Source of the DNA: JBJXFK01 sp046155505
Lineage (GTDB): Bacteria > Planctomycetota > Phycisphaerae > UBA1845 > Fen-1342
Direction of reading: 5' to 3'
DNA: 19,711 nucleotides
Assembly: GCA_046155505.1 (NCBI GenBank)
Contig: JBJXFK010000360.1
Location: 1-19,711 of the forward strand
Numbering within the stretch: position 1 is the stretch's first letter; every line of letters begins with the position of its first letter. Made by a program: the position numbers and the translations under genes. The notes below the pieces were generated by a model that made no database searches, was not told the origin of the DNA, and saw only the letters and a list, made by a program, of their open reading frames with translations. Below are positions 7,979-16,402 of this stretch, one piece after another.

Positions 7979-8863
7979 CTACAAATCGAGGCCGAGGTCG
8001 AGCGCGACCGCCGAGTGGGTGATTGCGCCGACCGAGATTCGATCGACTCCGGTCGCGGCGATGGCGGCGATCGTGTCGAGTCGCACGCCGCCGCTGGCTT
8101 CGAGAGCGAGCTTGCCGCGCAGGCCGGCCTGGTCGCGCAGGGCGACGGCGTCGCGAAGCTGGTCGAGCGAGAAATTGTCGAGCAGGACGAAGTCGATACC
8201 GACGACTTTGAGCACTTCGCGCAGCTGCGCGATCGAATCGACTTCGACTTCGACGAACGCGGGGCGCGGATGGTGCGGCAGCGCGTTGAGCATTTCGAAG
8301 AGCCGCGACGCGAGCCGCTCAATCGGGACGCCTGCGAGGTGGTTGTCTTTGATCAGGACGGCGTCATAGAGGCCGATGCGGTGGTTGGTGCCGCCGCCGG
8401 CGACGACGCTGTATTTGTCGAGCTCGCGCCAGCCGGGGAGCGTTTTGCGTGTGTCGAGGACTGCGGCACCGGCATCGCCGCGGCGCGCGGCCTCGACGTA
8501 TGAGCGCGTGAGCGACGCGACGCCGCTCATGCGGCAGAGGAAATTGAGCAGGGTGCGTTCGATGGCGAGCACGCCGGCGAGCGGGCCGATCAAATGGGCG
8601 ACGATTGTCCCCGGCGCGACCGAGTCGCCGTCGCGCAGCAGCGGGTCGAACCGCACGCGCGAGCCGAGCTTCACGGCGAACTCGGCCACGATCACCGGCC
8701 CGAGCGCGAGGCCGCAAATCACGCCTGCGGCGCGCGAGACGACCGATGCCGAGACGCTGCGATTACCCTCGGGCAGGAGTCCGGCGGTGATGTCGCCCGC
8801 GTCGCCGAGGTCTTCGTCGCGGGCGGCGCGAATCAGGTCAATGGTGGCTTCGGTCCACTGCAT
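7979..8863 (-). CDS. nadC: Nicotinate-nucleotide pyrophosphorylase (carboxylating), quinolinate phosphoribosyltransferase
   Basis: Converts quinolinate and PRPP to nicotinate mononucleotide, CO2 and pyrophosphate in de novo NAD synthesis in the cytoplasm. At 294 residues it has the usual family length. Visible signatures are IERTLLNFLCRMSGVAS from residue 101 (the Glu-Arg pair contacts substrate), DTRKTLPGWRELDKYSV at 137-153, GGGTNHR at 156-162, LIKDNH at 170-175, then EVEVDS, LLDNFS, LEASGGV and the C-terminal ISVGAITHS, which together line the phosphoribosyl and quinolinate sites. The ATG at 8863 lies 37 bases after the stop of the cyclophilin gene on the same strand; no strong ribosome binding site is seen. 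No nadA or nadB is in the window. Confidence 0.97.
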   Translation of the reverse strand: MQWTEATIDLIRAARDEDLGDAGDITAGLLPEGNRSVSASVVSRAAGVICGLALGPVIVAEFAVKLGSRVRFDPLLRDGDSVAPGTIVAHLIGPLAGVLAIERTLLNFLCRMSGVASLTRSYVEAARRGDAGAAVLDTRKTLPGWRELDKYSVVAGGGTNHRIGLYDAVLIKDNHLAGVPIERLASRLFEMLNALPHHPRPAFVEVEVDSIAQLREVLKVVGIDFVLLDNFSLDQLRDAVALRDQAGLRGKLALEASGGVRLDTIAAIAATGVDRISVGAITHSAVALDLGLDL

Positions 8864-8900
8864 AGGTTCACGTCTGAGCGCGGTTGGCGGCGACTCGACG

Positions 8901-9422
8901 TTACGCGCGTCGGGCGCTCTTGATCACCGGCGGGTTGACAGGTTGTGAATCCTCGCCCATTTGCGGGTTCATTTTGGTGTCCACGTTGCGGACGCGATCG
9001 ACGACGTCGAGGCCGTCGGTCACCTTGCCGAAGACACAGTAGCCCCAGCCGTCGTGGCCGGGGTGGTTCAGAAAGTGGTTGTCGCTGCAATTGATGAAGA
9101 ACTGGGCGGTCGCCGAGTGCGGGTCGTTGGTGCGAGCCATCGCAATCGTGCCCTTGAGGTTGGTGAGGCCGTTGGCGGCTTCGTTTTTGATCGCGGGCTG
9201 CGTGGGCGATTTGTTTTGGTTGATGCCGCTATAGCCGCCGGCCTGGATCATGAAGTTGGGGATGACGCGGTGAAAGATGGTGCCGTCGAAGAACTTGTCA
9301 TCGACGTACTTGAGGAAGTTCTTGACGGTTATGGGGGCTTTTTCCTCGTCGAGTTCGATGACGATTTTGCCCCACGACTCGGCTCCCAGTCCGATTTCCA
9401 ACTCGACCCGCGGCTGCGGCAT
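8901..9422 (-). CDS. Peptidyl-prolyl cis-trans isomerase, cyclophilin type
   Basis: A 173-residue cyclophilin that catalyses cis-trans isomerisation of proline peptide bonds. It carries the core motif GTIFHRVIPNFMIQAGG with catalytic Arg52, Phe57, Met58 and Gln60, then SATAQFFIN around residue 107 and the C-terminal VFGKVTDGLDVVDRV. The position equivalent to Trp121 of human cyclophilin A appears to be Phe (NHFLNH), as in E. coli-type enzymes. There is no signal peptide, so it is probably cytoplasmic. The frame is open much further upstream, but GGAGAG at 9429-9434, six bases before the ATG at 9422, and the domain boundary fix the start here. It is probably the first gene of a unit with nadC, and is divergent from the lipoprotein gene. 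Confidence 0.95.
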   Translation of the reverse strand: MPQPRVELEIGLGAESWGKIVIELDEEKAPITVKNFLKYVDDKFFDGTIFHRVIPNFMIQAGGYSGINQNKSPTQPAIKNEAANGLTNLKGTIAMARTNDPHSATAQFFINCSDNHFLNHPGHDGWGYCVFGKVTDGLDVVDRVRNVDTKMNPQMGEDSQPVNPPVIKSARRA

Positions 9423-9428
9423 GTTCGA

Positions 9429-9434
9429 CTCTCC
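9429..9434 (-). promoter_or_regulatory. Ribosome binding site deciding the cyclophilin start
   Basis: GGAGAG on the minus strand, six bases upstream of the ATG at 9422. It favours the short 173-residue cyclophilin over in-frame starts further upstream, whose extra sequence is Arg/Ser/Pro-rich and unrelated to the family. Confidence 0.75.
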
Positions 9435-9678
9435 GGGTGTGATACGGTGTTTCTGGAACGAGGGAGGATGATAGGGGAAATGGTCGCAGAGGGGCGCAGG
9501 GCGCTGGGGCGCGGGGCGCCGACGACGCAGGCCGCGCGGGCGTGAGAATGCAGTCCGCGCGGACTCGACCCCTCGGCCCGCTGCCGATACGCTTTGTGGT
9601 TGCTCACCGGCTTGGGCGGGGCGGCGGTTGGCCGTCGTTGGGCGTCGCCGGGATGCTTGTGAATGACAGAGGTCAGCC

Positions 9679-10740
9679 ATGCGATTCACGAAGATTTGCG
9701 TCGCGGTCGCGGCGTTTGCGGCTCTGGGTTTGTCGGCGGGTTGCGGCAAAAGCGACAGCGAGTCGAGCCGGTTCAATGACGTGCTGGGCGGCACGGTGGC
9801 CGGTGCGCCGATCACGCGGGCGACGCCGGACGTGGCGATTTTGAGTGATCAGTCGGCATATAAGCCGACGGCAACGCCGGGCGGTGGTGGCGGAGAGTCG
9901 AGCGGCGGTGAGAGTCCTGCGGCTGGCGGCGGCGATGCCGAGCCGGTGAAGCAGGTTGCCAAGACTGCGATCGAGGCGATCTTCACGATGAACCTCGACG
10001 GCATCTTTGATGTAATGGTGCCTGAGCAGATTGCCGCGATCAACAATGACGACGTGCGTTCGGCCATTCAAGATACCTTTAACGCGTTGCAGAATTTTCA
10101 GGGCGAGCTCGCCGAGAAGAGCGGTCAGGATGCTCCGAAAGCGGCTGAAAGTCGCCTGGCGACGGCCGAAAGCCGATCGGCGACGGTGCTGGAAGAGGGC
10201 CAGTTCGACATATTGAGCGAATCGGCGGCGACGATCACACTGCCGCCCGCGACGCTGCTGAAACTGATGGGCACGGCGGATGCACTTGCGACGCCGGAGG
10301 GTGCGGAAGCGGCCAAGGCTGCGGGCGCGCCGGATCTCGAAGCGCTTGCACAGATGATTCCGCCGGTCGTGATCAACGTGGTGAAGTCGGGCGATGCGTG
10401 GAAGCTGGATTTGAAGCGTCCGCTGACGGAGTCTGACGCGAACGACTTGCGCTCGGCGTTTGACGAGTTGAAAGCGGGCGCGACGAAGATGAGCGAGACG
10501 CTCGCTGGGCTGAAGGCGACGACGCCGGCGGAAATCGGGATGGCGATGGCACCCGCGGGCATGCAGTTTGGCATGGCGCTGGCGAGAGTTGGCATGATTC
10601 TTCAAGGAACCGGAGCGGCGGCGGCTCCGACTTCCGCGCCGACGGAACAGCCGAAGGCGGAAGAGACGCCTGCTGAGGGCGAATCAGCCCCCGCCCCCGT
10701 CGGCACCGGGCGGCGTGGTCGCGGCCCGCGGCAGCCTTGA
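9679..10740 (+). CDS. Putative lipoprotein of unknown function
   Basis: A 353-residue protein with a short N-terminal signal sequence ending LGLSAGC, so Cys22 is the likely lipidated residue; the lipobox is slightly off consensus because Ser rather than Leu is at -3. After a Gly/Ser/Pro-rich linker (about residues 60-90) comes an Ala-rich helical region. Segments such as AVKQ-like TAIEAIFTMNLDGIFDVMVP and VVINVVKSGDAWKLDLKRPL resemble the alternation of helices and strands in NTF2-like or DUF4878-like folds, but this is a weak guess. The C-terminus is Pro-rich and basic (GTGRRGRGPRQP). AGAGG a few bases before the ATG supports the start. It lies divergent from the cyclophilin and 106 bases before the HD-domain nuclease. 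Confidence 0.75.
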   Translation: MRFTKICVAVAAFAALGLSAGCGKSDSESSRFNDVLGGTVAGAPITRATPDVAILSDQSAYKPTATPGGGGGESSGGESPAAGGGDAEPVKQVAKTAIEAIFTMNLDGIFDVMVPEQIAAINNDDVRSAIQDTFNALQNFQGELAEKSGQDAPKAAESRLATAESRSATVLEEGQFDILSESAATITLPPATLLKLMGTADALATPEGAEAAKAAGAPDLEALAQMIPPVVINVVKSGDAWKLDLKRPLTESDANDLRSAFDELKAGATKMSETLAGLKATTPAEIGMAMAPAGMQFGMALARVGMILQGTGAAAAPTSAPTEQPKAEETPAEGESAPAPVGTGRRGRGPRQP

Positions 10741-10846
10741 GTTCCCGCGCAGTTTGCGAAACGGATTCAGTCTGACGCGCGGAAATTTCGGCGGGCCGGG
10801 CCGCTCCGCGCGGCGGACGTAGAACGGCTCGCGTCATGGATCGCAC

Positions 10847-11848
10847 ATGTCCCGTGAACGACCCGAGTCGCGTCGCTCGATTTCCGAACTGCAACCCGGC
10901 GACCGCGTCGATGAGCAGGTATTCCTGATCGCGCAGAAGGACTTGCGCACCACATCGAACGGCGGCTTGTACATTCACGCCGTGCTCGCCGACCGCACCG
11001 GACAGATGCTCGGGCGGATGTGGAACGCCAACCAAAGCGTCTACGAGTCGATGCCCGACGGCGGACTGCTCAACGTCTATGGCCGCGTCGAGAGCTACAA
11101 GGGCAAGCCGCAGTTCATCATCGACGGCGTGCGGGCGGTGGACAAGGACTCGGTCGATCCGTCCGATTTTCTGCCCGCTTCGCAGTATGACGTTGAGACG
11201 ATGTGGAATCGCGTGCTCGAGATTCTGCGCGGCGTGAAAAACGCGAATCTGAAAAACCTGCTCGCGCGGTTCGTCAAAGACACGGAGTTCGTGGTCAAGT
11301 TCAAACGCGCGCCCGCGGCACGGACGAATCACCACGCGTTTCTCGGCGGATTGCTCGAACACACGTTGGGGCTGATGGAATTGGCGGTGGTCGTGCTGCC
11401 GCGCTATCCGCGGGTGAGCAGCGACCTCGTGCTCACCGGGCTGTTCCTGCACGACTGCGGCAAGACGGCGGAACTAGGCTTCGACACGGCGTTTCACTAC
11501 ACCGACAGCGGGCAGTTGCTCGGGCACATCGTGCAGGCGACGATCTGGATCGCGCAGCGGGCCAAAGAGGTCGAGCAGCAGACGGGCAAGGCTTTCCCGC
11601 CCGAGATATTGAACGCGTTGCAGCACATCATCGTGTCGCATCATGGCAAGTATGAGTATGGCAGCCCCAAGTTGCCGGCATCGCCCGAGGCGATGATGGT
11701 GCACTATCTCGACAATCTCGATGCGAAGCTGACGATGATGTTCAGCGCGATCGACAGCGACGTGGACGAAAGCAGCGACTGGACGGCGTGGGTGCAAGCT
11801 CTGGAGACGAAGGTCTATAAGCTGGATGTGATGGGCAACGATTCGTAA
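10847..11848 (+). CDS. OB-fold/HD-domain 3'-5' exoribonuclease, YhaM type
   Basis: A 333-residue protein with the YhaM/CBF1 architecture: an N-terminal OB-fold nucleic-acid-binding domain (about residues 12-100, including GQMLGRMWNAN and YGRVESYKGKPQFIID) and an HD phosphohydrolase domain (about 160-300). The metal-binding residues are visible: His162/His163, His172, the HD pair at 202-203 in LHDCGK, His227, His265/His266 in SHHGKYEYGS, and Asp289/Asp292 in YLDNLDAK. Known members degrade single-stranded RNA from the 3' end; this activity is inferred for the present protein. The length matches the family (about 310-330). No clear ribosome binding site precedes the ATG. A short palindromic repeat starts three bases after the stop. 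Confidence 0.9.
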   Translation: MSRERPESRRSISELQPGDRVDEQVFLIAQKDLRTTSNGGLYIHAVLADRTGQMLGRMWNANQSVYESMPDGGLLNVYGRVESYKGKPQFIIDGVRAVDKDSVDPSDFLPASQYDVETMWNRVLEILRGVKNANLKNLLARFVKDTEFVVKFKRAPAARTNHHAFLGGLLEHTLGLMELAVVVLPRYPRVSSDLVLTGLFLHDCGKTAELGFDTAFHYTDSGQLLGHIVQATIWIAQRAKEVEQQTGKAFPPEILNALQHIIVSHHGKYEYGSPKLPASPEAMMVHYLDNLDAKLTMMFSAIDSDVDESSDWTAWVQALETKVYKLDVMGNDS

Positions 11849-11851
11849 AAA

Positions 11852-11925
11852 CGTAGGGTGGGCATCGCCCACCGTTGCTTGCCCGCTCGAACACCAACGA
11901 AATGGTGGGCAATGCCCACCCTACG
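11852..11925. repeat. Dispersed GGGTGGGCATCGCCCACC-type palindromic element, copy 2
   Basis: A 74-base element with inverted ends CGTAGGGTGGGCATCGCCC and GGGCAATGCCCACCCTACG, each forming its own short hairpin and together pairing as larger arms. It fills most of the 100-base gap between the nuclease and DinB genes. It lies on the transcript if these are co-transcribed, where it could act as a processing or stability hairpin. Confidence 0.85.
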
Positions 11926-11948
11926 GATTCGCACTCGGGAGGCGCGTC

Positions 11949-12545
11949 ATGCGATTTGACATGCGAGACGCAGTTGCGGTGCTGGAGCGCACGCCGGGCG
12001 TGTTGCGGGCGATGCTGGACGGGCTCGGCGATGCGTGGCTGCGCAGCAACTATGGCAATGACACATTCAGTCCGTTCGACGTTGTCGGGCATCTGATTCA
12101 GGGCGAGAAGACCGACTGGATCGTGCGGACGCGGATTATCCTCGAACACGGCCCGAGCCGAACATTCGACAAGTACGATCGATATGCACAGTTTGAGGCG
12201 AGCCGCGGCAAGTCGATCGGGCAGTTGCTCGACGAGTTTGAGACGCTGCGACGTCACAATCTGCAAACCCTGGCGGCACTTGCAATCACGCCGGAAAAAT
12301 TGGCACTGCGCGGCATGCATGCGGCGCTCGGCGAAGTGACGTTGGAGCAATTGCTGTCGACATGGGTCGCGCACGATTTGAATCACATGGCACAGATCGC
12401 AAAGTGTATGGCGACGCAGTACGCCGACGCGGTCGGTCCGTGGCGTGAGTATCTGGGCGTGTTGAAAACGCCGATCACGCGAATGGACGCGGACGGTGCG
12501 TCGCGTCGGCGGATTGCGGTCGGTGGACCGGGCGCGCGCATGTAG
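11949..12545 (+). CDS. DinB/YfiT-family putative metal-dependent protein
   Basis: A 198-residue four-helix-bundle protein of the DinB superfamily. The likely metal-binding triad is His48 (FDVVGHLIQGEKTDW) with His142 and His146 (VAHDLNHMAQIAKCMA), matching the family's H...HxxxH pattern. Members include thiol transferases and damage-inducible proteins, and the substrate cannot be told from sequence. GGGAGG six bases before the ATG supports the start. The recognisable domain ends near WREYLGVL at about residue 171. The last 25 or so residues are basic and Gly-rich, and the TAG stop at 12543-12545 is provided by the next palindromic repeat, suggesting that the original 3' end was replaced. Confidence 0.88.
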   Translation: MRFDMRDAVAVLERTPGVLRAMLDGLGDAWLRSNYGNDTFSPFDVVGHLIQGEKTDWIVRTRIILEHGPSRTFDKYDRYAQFEASRGKSIGQLLDEFETLRRHNLQTLAALAITPEKLALRGMHAALGEVTLEQLLSTWVAHDLNHMAQIAKCMATQYADAVGPWREYLGVLKTPITRMDADGASRRRIAVGGPGARM

Positions 12546-12608
12546 GGTGGGCATCGCCCACCCTTGTCGACGCTGTGTACGGGACGAATGGTGGGCGATG
12601 CCCACCCT
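12542..12608. repeat. Dispersed GGGTGGGCATCGCCCACC-type palindromic element, copy 3
   Basis: The element starts GTAGGGTGGGCATCGCCCAC and ends GGTGGGCGATGCCCACCCT, with inverted arms as in the other copies, but the terminal CTACG of the right arm has become CTCC. Its second to fourth bases, TAG, are the stop codon of the DinB-family gene. It sits between the convergent DinB and GspG-like genes, where the hairpin could also help end transcription. Confidence 0.85.
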
Positions 12609-12620
12609 CCAGATCGCTTT

Positions 12621-13163
12621 CTATGGCTCGATGCCCGAGATGATCGGCGGAATCGGCTGCGTTGCAGGCGGCGCGCCGTTGGTAAACGCGGCCGGCAGCG
12701 GCATCCGAAGTTTCACATGCATTTCAAGGTCGGTATCCTCGACCGTTCCACCCGGCAAGCCGTCGCGCCCGAGCGTGCCGACAATCGGCGTGCCGTCAGG
12801 CGCGAACTTGTAGACGTACGGGCGGCCCCACGGGTCGAGCGGGATGTTCTTCAAGTAAGGGCCGCGCGGCTGGAGCTGTTGCAAGATCGCGATGCCTTCG
12901 GCGAGGGTCGGCGGTCTGCCAGCGTCGTATTGAAACATGTCGATTGAGAAATTCAGCCCAACCAGGTCGAGCATCGCGGTCGCGTACGAATGCCGCGCGG
13001 AAGCAAACACGCGGATGCTGAGGAAAAAACCAAGAATCAGACACACAACGCCGCCGGCAAACACGCCGATCAGCAGGCCGCGCAGATACGCCGCGGAGCA
13101 TCGGCGGCAAGGTGCTTCGCCGGGTTGCGCGGGGCAATTGGATGGGAGTTCGGCAGCGGGCAT
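12621..13163 (-). CDS. Membrane protein with GspG-like (pseudopilin) C-terminal domain
   Basis: A 180-residue protein with one membrane helix at about residues 27-50 (LRGLLIGVFAGGVVCLILGF). The segment after it (about 58-147) matches the globular part of type II secretion major pseudopilins: YDAGRPPTLAEGIAILQQL, GPYLKNIPLDPWGRPYVY, and GRDGLPGGTVEDTDLEM, the last resembling the calcium-binding loop region. The classic prepilin peptidase motif (G followed by FTLIE) is absent; instead there is a 26-residue N-terminal region with Cys10, Cys19 and Cys22. It ends with a Pro-rich tail. It is therefore probably not a processed pilin but a membrane-anchored relative. No other secretion gene is nearby. 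No ribosome binding site is obvious before the ATG. Confidence 0.75.
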   Translation of the reverse strand: MPAAELPSNCPAQPGEAPCRRCSAAYLRGLLIGVFAGGVVCLILGFFLSIRVFASARHSYATAMLDLVGLNFSIDMFQYDAGRPPTLAEGIAILQQLQPRGPYLKNIPLDPWGRPYVYKFAPDGTPIVGTLGRDGLPGGTVEDTDLEMHVKLRMPLPAAFTNGAPPATQPIPPIISGIEP

Positions 13164-13265
13164 CGCTGTGTGAAACCCACGTCACGCCGATCGGTTGCGT
13201 TCCAGACCGTACTTGCAGCTGAACGGCGCGCGGAAGTCGGATGCGCGCGGTCGGTTCGTCGACGG

Positions 13266-13676
13266 CTATGCGGCGTCGGTTGTGATCAGCGTTTCGAGCG
13301 AGCGTTCGGAGTACAGTTGGTGTCCGAATTGAAGGATCGATTCTGAGATCATTCTCAGTCGATCGACGACGTCGCGGGACGACTCGGGCCATGCCGTTGC
13401 GGGGAGCTTTGCCGCAAGTGGGCCATCGGCGGCTTCGATGATATCGACGAGGCGGATGTTGCGCGGCGGGCGACGCAGGGTGTAGCCGCCGCGGCGGCCG
13501 GTGTCGCTGCGCATGATCTGCCCGCGGACGATCGATTGCAGCACCTTGAGCAGGTACTCGATCGGGGTGCCGTTTTCGGCGGCGATCACGCGGCCCTGGA
13601 TCGGCCCGCGATTGCCGCTGCGGGCGACGTAAGAGGCGGAGAGGAAGGCGTACATGGCGGCTTTGAAGACATGCAC
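13266..13676 (-). CDS. Rrf2-family transcriptional regulator (first copy)
   Basis: A 136-residue winged-helix regulator of the Rrf2 family. The GTG at 13676 is chosen because the following VHVFKAAMYAFLSASYVA aligns with the start of the second Rrf2 protein next door; the frame continues upstream with Arg-rich sequence unlike the family. The DNA-binding part includes IEYLLKVLQSIVRGQIMRSD and the wing motif TGRRGGYTLRRPP, followed by the IRLVDIIEAADGPL helix. The three Cys residues that bind an Fe-S cluster in IscR and NsrR are missing, so it is likely not an Fe-S sensor. The putative ribosome binding site is weak. It reads in the same direction as the second copy, about 290 bases downstream of it. 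Confidence 0.87.
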   Translation of the reverse strand: MHVFKAAMYAFLSASYVARSGNRGPIQGRVIAAENGTPIEYLLKVLQSIVRGQIMRSDTGRRGGYTLRRPPRNIRLVDIIEAADGPLAAKLPATAWPESSRDVVDRLRMISESILQFGHQLYSERSLETLITTDAA

Positions 13677-13964
13677 GGCGCGTTCTCGGTGACGTCGGCT
13701 TACGGTGAGTGAACGCGTCAGCCGACGAAGGCGCGTCGATGCGATGAGAGGGGCGCGGACGCGTGGCGGTAGTCCCAACTTAAGCATACCGCACAATGTT
13801 CGAGGAGTCCCGCTAATAGTTGTAAATAAGTGCGAATTCAGGCGGAGATGAGAAAATGTTTATACGCCGGAGTTGGCGGCCCCGGCGGCGCGACAATTGC
13901 AGCGGGCCGGCGGAGTCAAGTCGCGTGATTTGCCTCAGCCCGGCCCCTGCGTCGCCGCGGAGGC
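13677..13964. other. AT-richer gap between the two Rrf2 genes
   Basis: No gene is seen. Positions about 13780-13865 are clearly more AT-rich than the surroundings, with TTGTAAATAAG and GAGAAAATGTTTATAC, and are the probable promoter and operator zone of the downstream Rrf2 gene on the minus strand. No convincing -35/-10 pair or terminator could be fixed. Confidence 0.4.
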
Positions 13965-14450
13965 TCAAATCGTTGGGACTTTTGGTTCATCGTCTTTCGA
14001 CGTGCGCCGTTCGCCTAGAAACTTGATCGGCATGGCACTCGGCGCGCTGCTCTGTTGGATAAGGGTGTCGAGGCGATAGTCGGCGAGCATTTTTCGCCCG
14101 GACGCGAAGAGCGATTCGAGCAGTTCTTTTAGGCGCGCGGCGACGTCAGCGCCCTCGGTCATGCGCTCAAGCGTGGGCACTTCGCCGATCATGGGTCCGT
14201 CGACGGCTTCCATGATTTGCAGCAGGCTGATCTCCGCGGGCGGGCGCGAGAGCGAGAAGCCGCCGCGACGACCGGTTTCGCTGGTGAGGATTCCGTTTCG
14301 AACGAGAAGTTGCAGAATTTTCAGCAGATATTCGTTGGGAATGCCATATGCTTCAGCGATGAGTCGGCCTTGCAGTAGATCGCTCTCTGCGTGTCGTGCG
14401 ATGTGAGCAACTGCGAGGACGGCGTAGACGGTGGATTTGTTCACGCGCAT
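13965..14450 (-). CDS. Rrf2-family transcriptional regulator (second copy)
   Basis: A 161-residue paralogue of the neighbouring Rrf2 protein. It begins MRVNKSTVYAVLAVAHIA and carries NEYLLKILQLLVRNGILTSE, the wing motif TGRRGGFSLSRPP, and the helix ISLLQIMEAVDGPM. No Cys occurs anywhere in it, so Fe-S sensing as in IscR is excluded. It has a longer C-terminus than the first copy, ending in a charged, probably disordered tail (ERRTSKDDEPK). GAGGAG at 14460-14465, nine bases before the ATG at 14450, fixes the start, although the frame is open further upstream. The target genes are unknown; Rrf2 proteins often control their own gene. Confidence 0.9.
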   Translation of the reverse strand: MRVNKSTVYAVLAVAHIARHAESDLLQGRLIAEAYGIPNEYLLKILQLLVRNGILTSETGRRGGFSLSRPPAEISLLQIMEAVDGPMIGEVPTLERMTEGADVAARLKELLESLFASGRKMLADYRLDTLIQQSSAPSAMPIKFLGERRTSKDDEPKVPTI

Positions 14451-14459
14451 GCGGCGGAG

Positions 14460-14465
14460 CTCCTC
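14460..14465 (-). promoter_or_regulatory. Ribosome binding site deciding the second Rrf2 start
   Basis: GAGGAG on the minus strand, nine bases before the ATG at 14450. It supports the 161-residue form rather than a longer one reaching back to 14714. Confidence 0.7.
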
Positions 14466-14581
14466 GTCTTGCTGATGACACGATTGTGGGTGCGCCCGGC
14501 GTGAGCATGGCCTGCGGCGATGTGTAAAGACGCTGCGATGCGTGACGCCAGCAAGGCGGTGAGCCACGCTGCTGGATTTTG

Positions 14582-14593
14582 CGCAGTACTGCG
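14582..14593. promoter_or_regulatory. 12-bp perfect palindrome, candidate operator
   Basis: CGCAGTACTGCG is a perfect 12-bp palindrome located 132 bases upstream of the second Rrf2 start and flanked by TTTTG/AATTTTG. Because Rrf2 regulators often bind dyad sequences in their own promoters, it is a candidate autoregulatory site. This is inference only. Confidence 0.3.
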
Positions 14594-14965
14594 AATTTTG
14601 GCGCATACATGGTCGCCGGCGTGCCGCGGAGATGAGAATCGAGTTTCGGCTAAGTGATGCATCAAGGAACAGTAGCGGCTTTTCGTTCGTGCGGTAAGGA
14701 TTTGTGATCAACAATTTCGCAAAATAAGATCCGGATTGTGTAAGTCTTTGTTTTTCGCGAGCGCTCGACGCTCAGGTTGCTGCCGCGCGGCGGCGGCCGA
14801 GATGACCGGGTGTAACGAACGCTGGCGGGATTATTCGTCCAAAAAAAGCGAGCCGCGCACTTGGTCGATTGATTCAAATCGGGCCGGTGCGCCGAAGGCT
14901 GATTGGATGCGGCCAATCGAGCGGCGTGCGCGCAATCGAGCGTGCCGTGCGTCGCGTAACTACTG

Positions 14966-16132
<1,167 letters not shown>

Positions 16133-16402
16133 GTTGCGATCCGCCTGCTGGACTGGTTTGTTGACGAATGCGTCAGCGGTTTTTGAGTGTAGCGTGTCGG
16201 AGTGACTTTCGTCAGGGTGCAAAGCGGCGGATTTGGCATGGATTTTGCGAAGAATTCGCTAGAAGCGCGACGCGAATCCGGATATATTCGGGGTGTACAG
16301 GTGGAGGAGAAAGCTGCATTTCCAAGCCGGTTTTCGCCGGGTTCAGTTTTCCCGCCACAGAGTTTTCGCTATCTCAAACGGTTCGATTCATGGAGGCGGA
16401 TT
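16133..16402. promoter_or_regulatory. Divergent intergenic region, ABC ATPase and PEP-CTERM genes
   Basis: A 270-base region upstream of two divergent genes that should hold both promoters. AT-rich GGATATATTC at about 16279-16288 is a possible -10 zone for the PEP-CTERM gene, but no matching -35 at normal spacing is clear. GGAGGCGGA at 16392-16400 is the ribosome binding site of the PEP-CTERM gene. Confidence 0.35.

Larger units (their letters stand above)
14451..14965. other. 515-base gap without a gene
   Basis: This lies between the ABC ATPase and the second Rrf2 gene, both on the minus strand. Short open frames here have no homology-like pattern and no ribosome binding sites. It contains the Rrf2 ribosome binding site, a perfect 12-bp palindrome CGCAGTACTGCG at 14582-14593 in an AT-richer context, and CGAGCGCTCG-like sequence near 14760. 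No terminator with a T-run was recognised after the ATPase gene. Confidence 0.4.

Noticed and set aside
6938..8503. Plus-strand open frame of 521 codons opposite the unknown gene and nadC
   Set aside because: It spans two genes on the other strand, one of them certain (nadC), and has an Arg/Ala/Glu-rich, pattern-free translation.
9423..9815. N-terminal extension of the cyclophilin
   Set aside because: The extra residues are Ser/Arg/Pro-rich and unlike the family, while a good ribosome binding site precedes the ATG at 9422.
9673..10605. Minus-strand open frame of 310 codons opposite the lipoprotein gene
   Set aside because: Arg/His-rich with no ribosome binding site; the plus strand has a signal peptide and lipobox.
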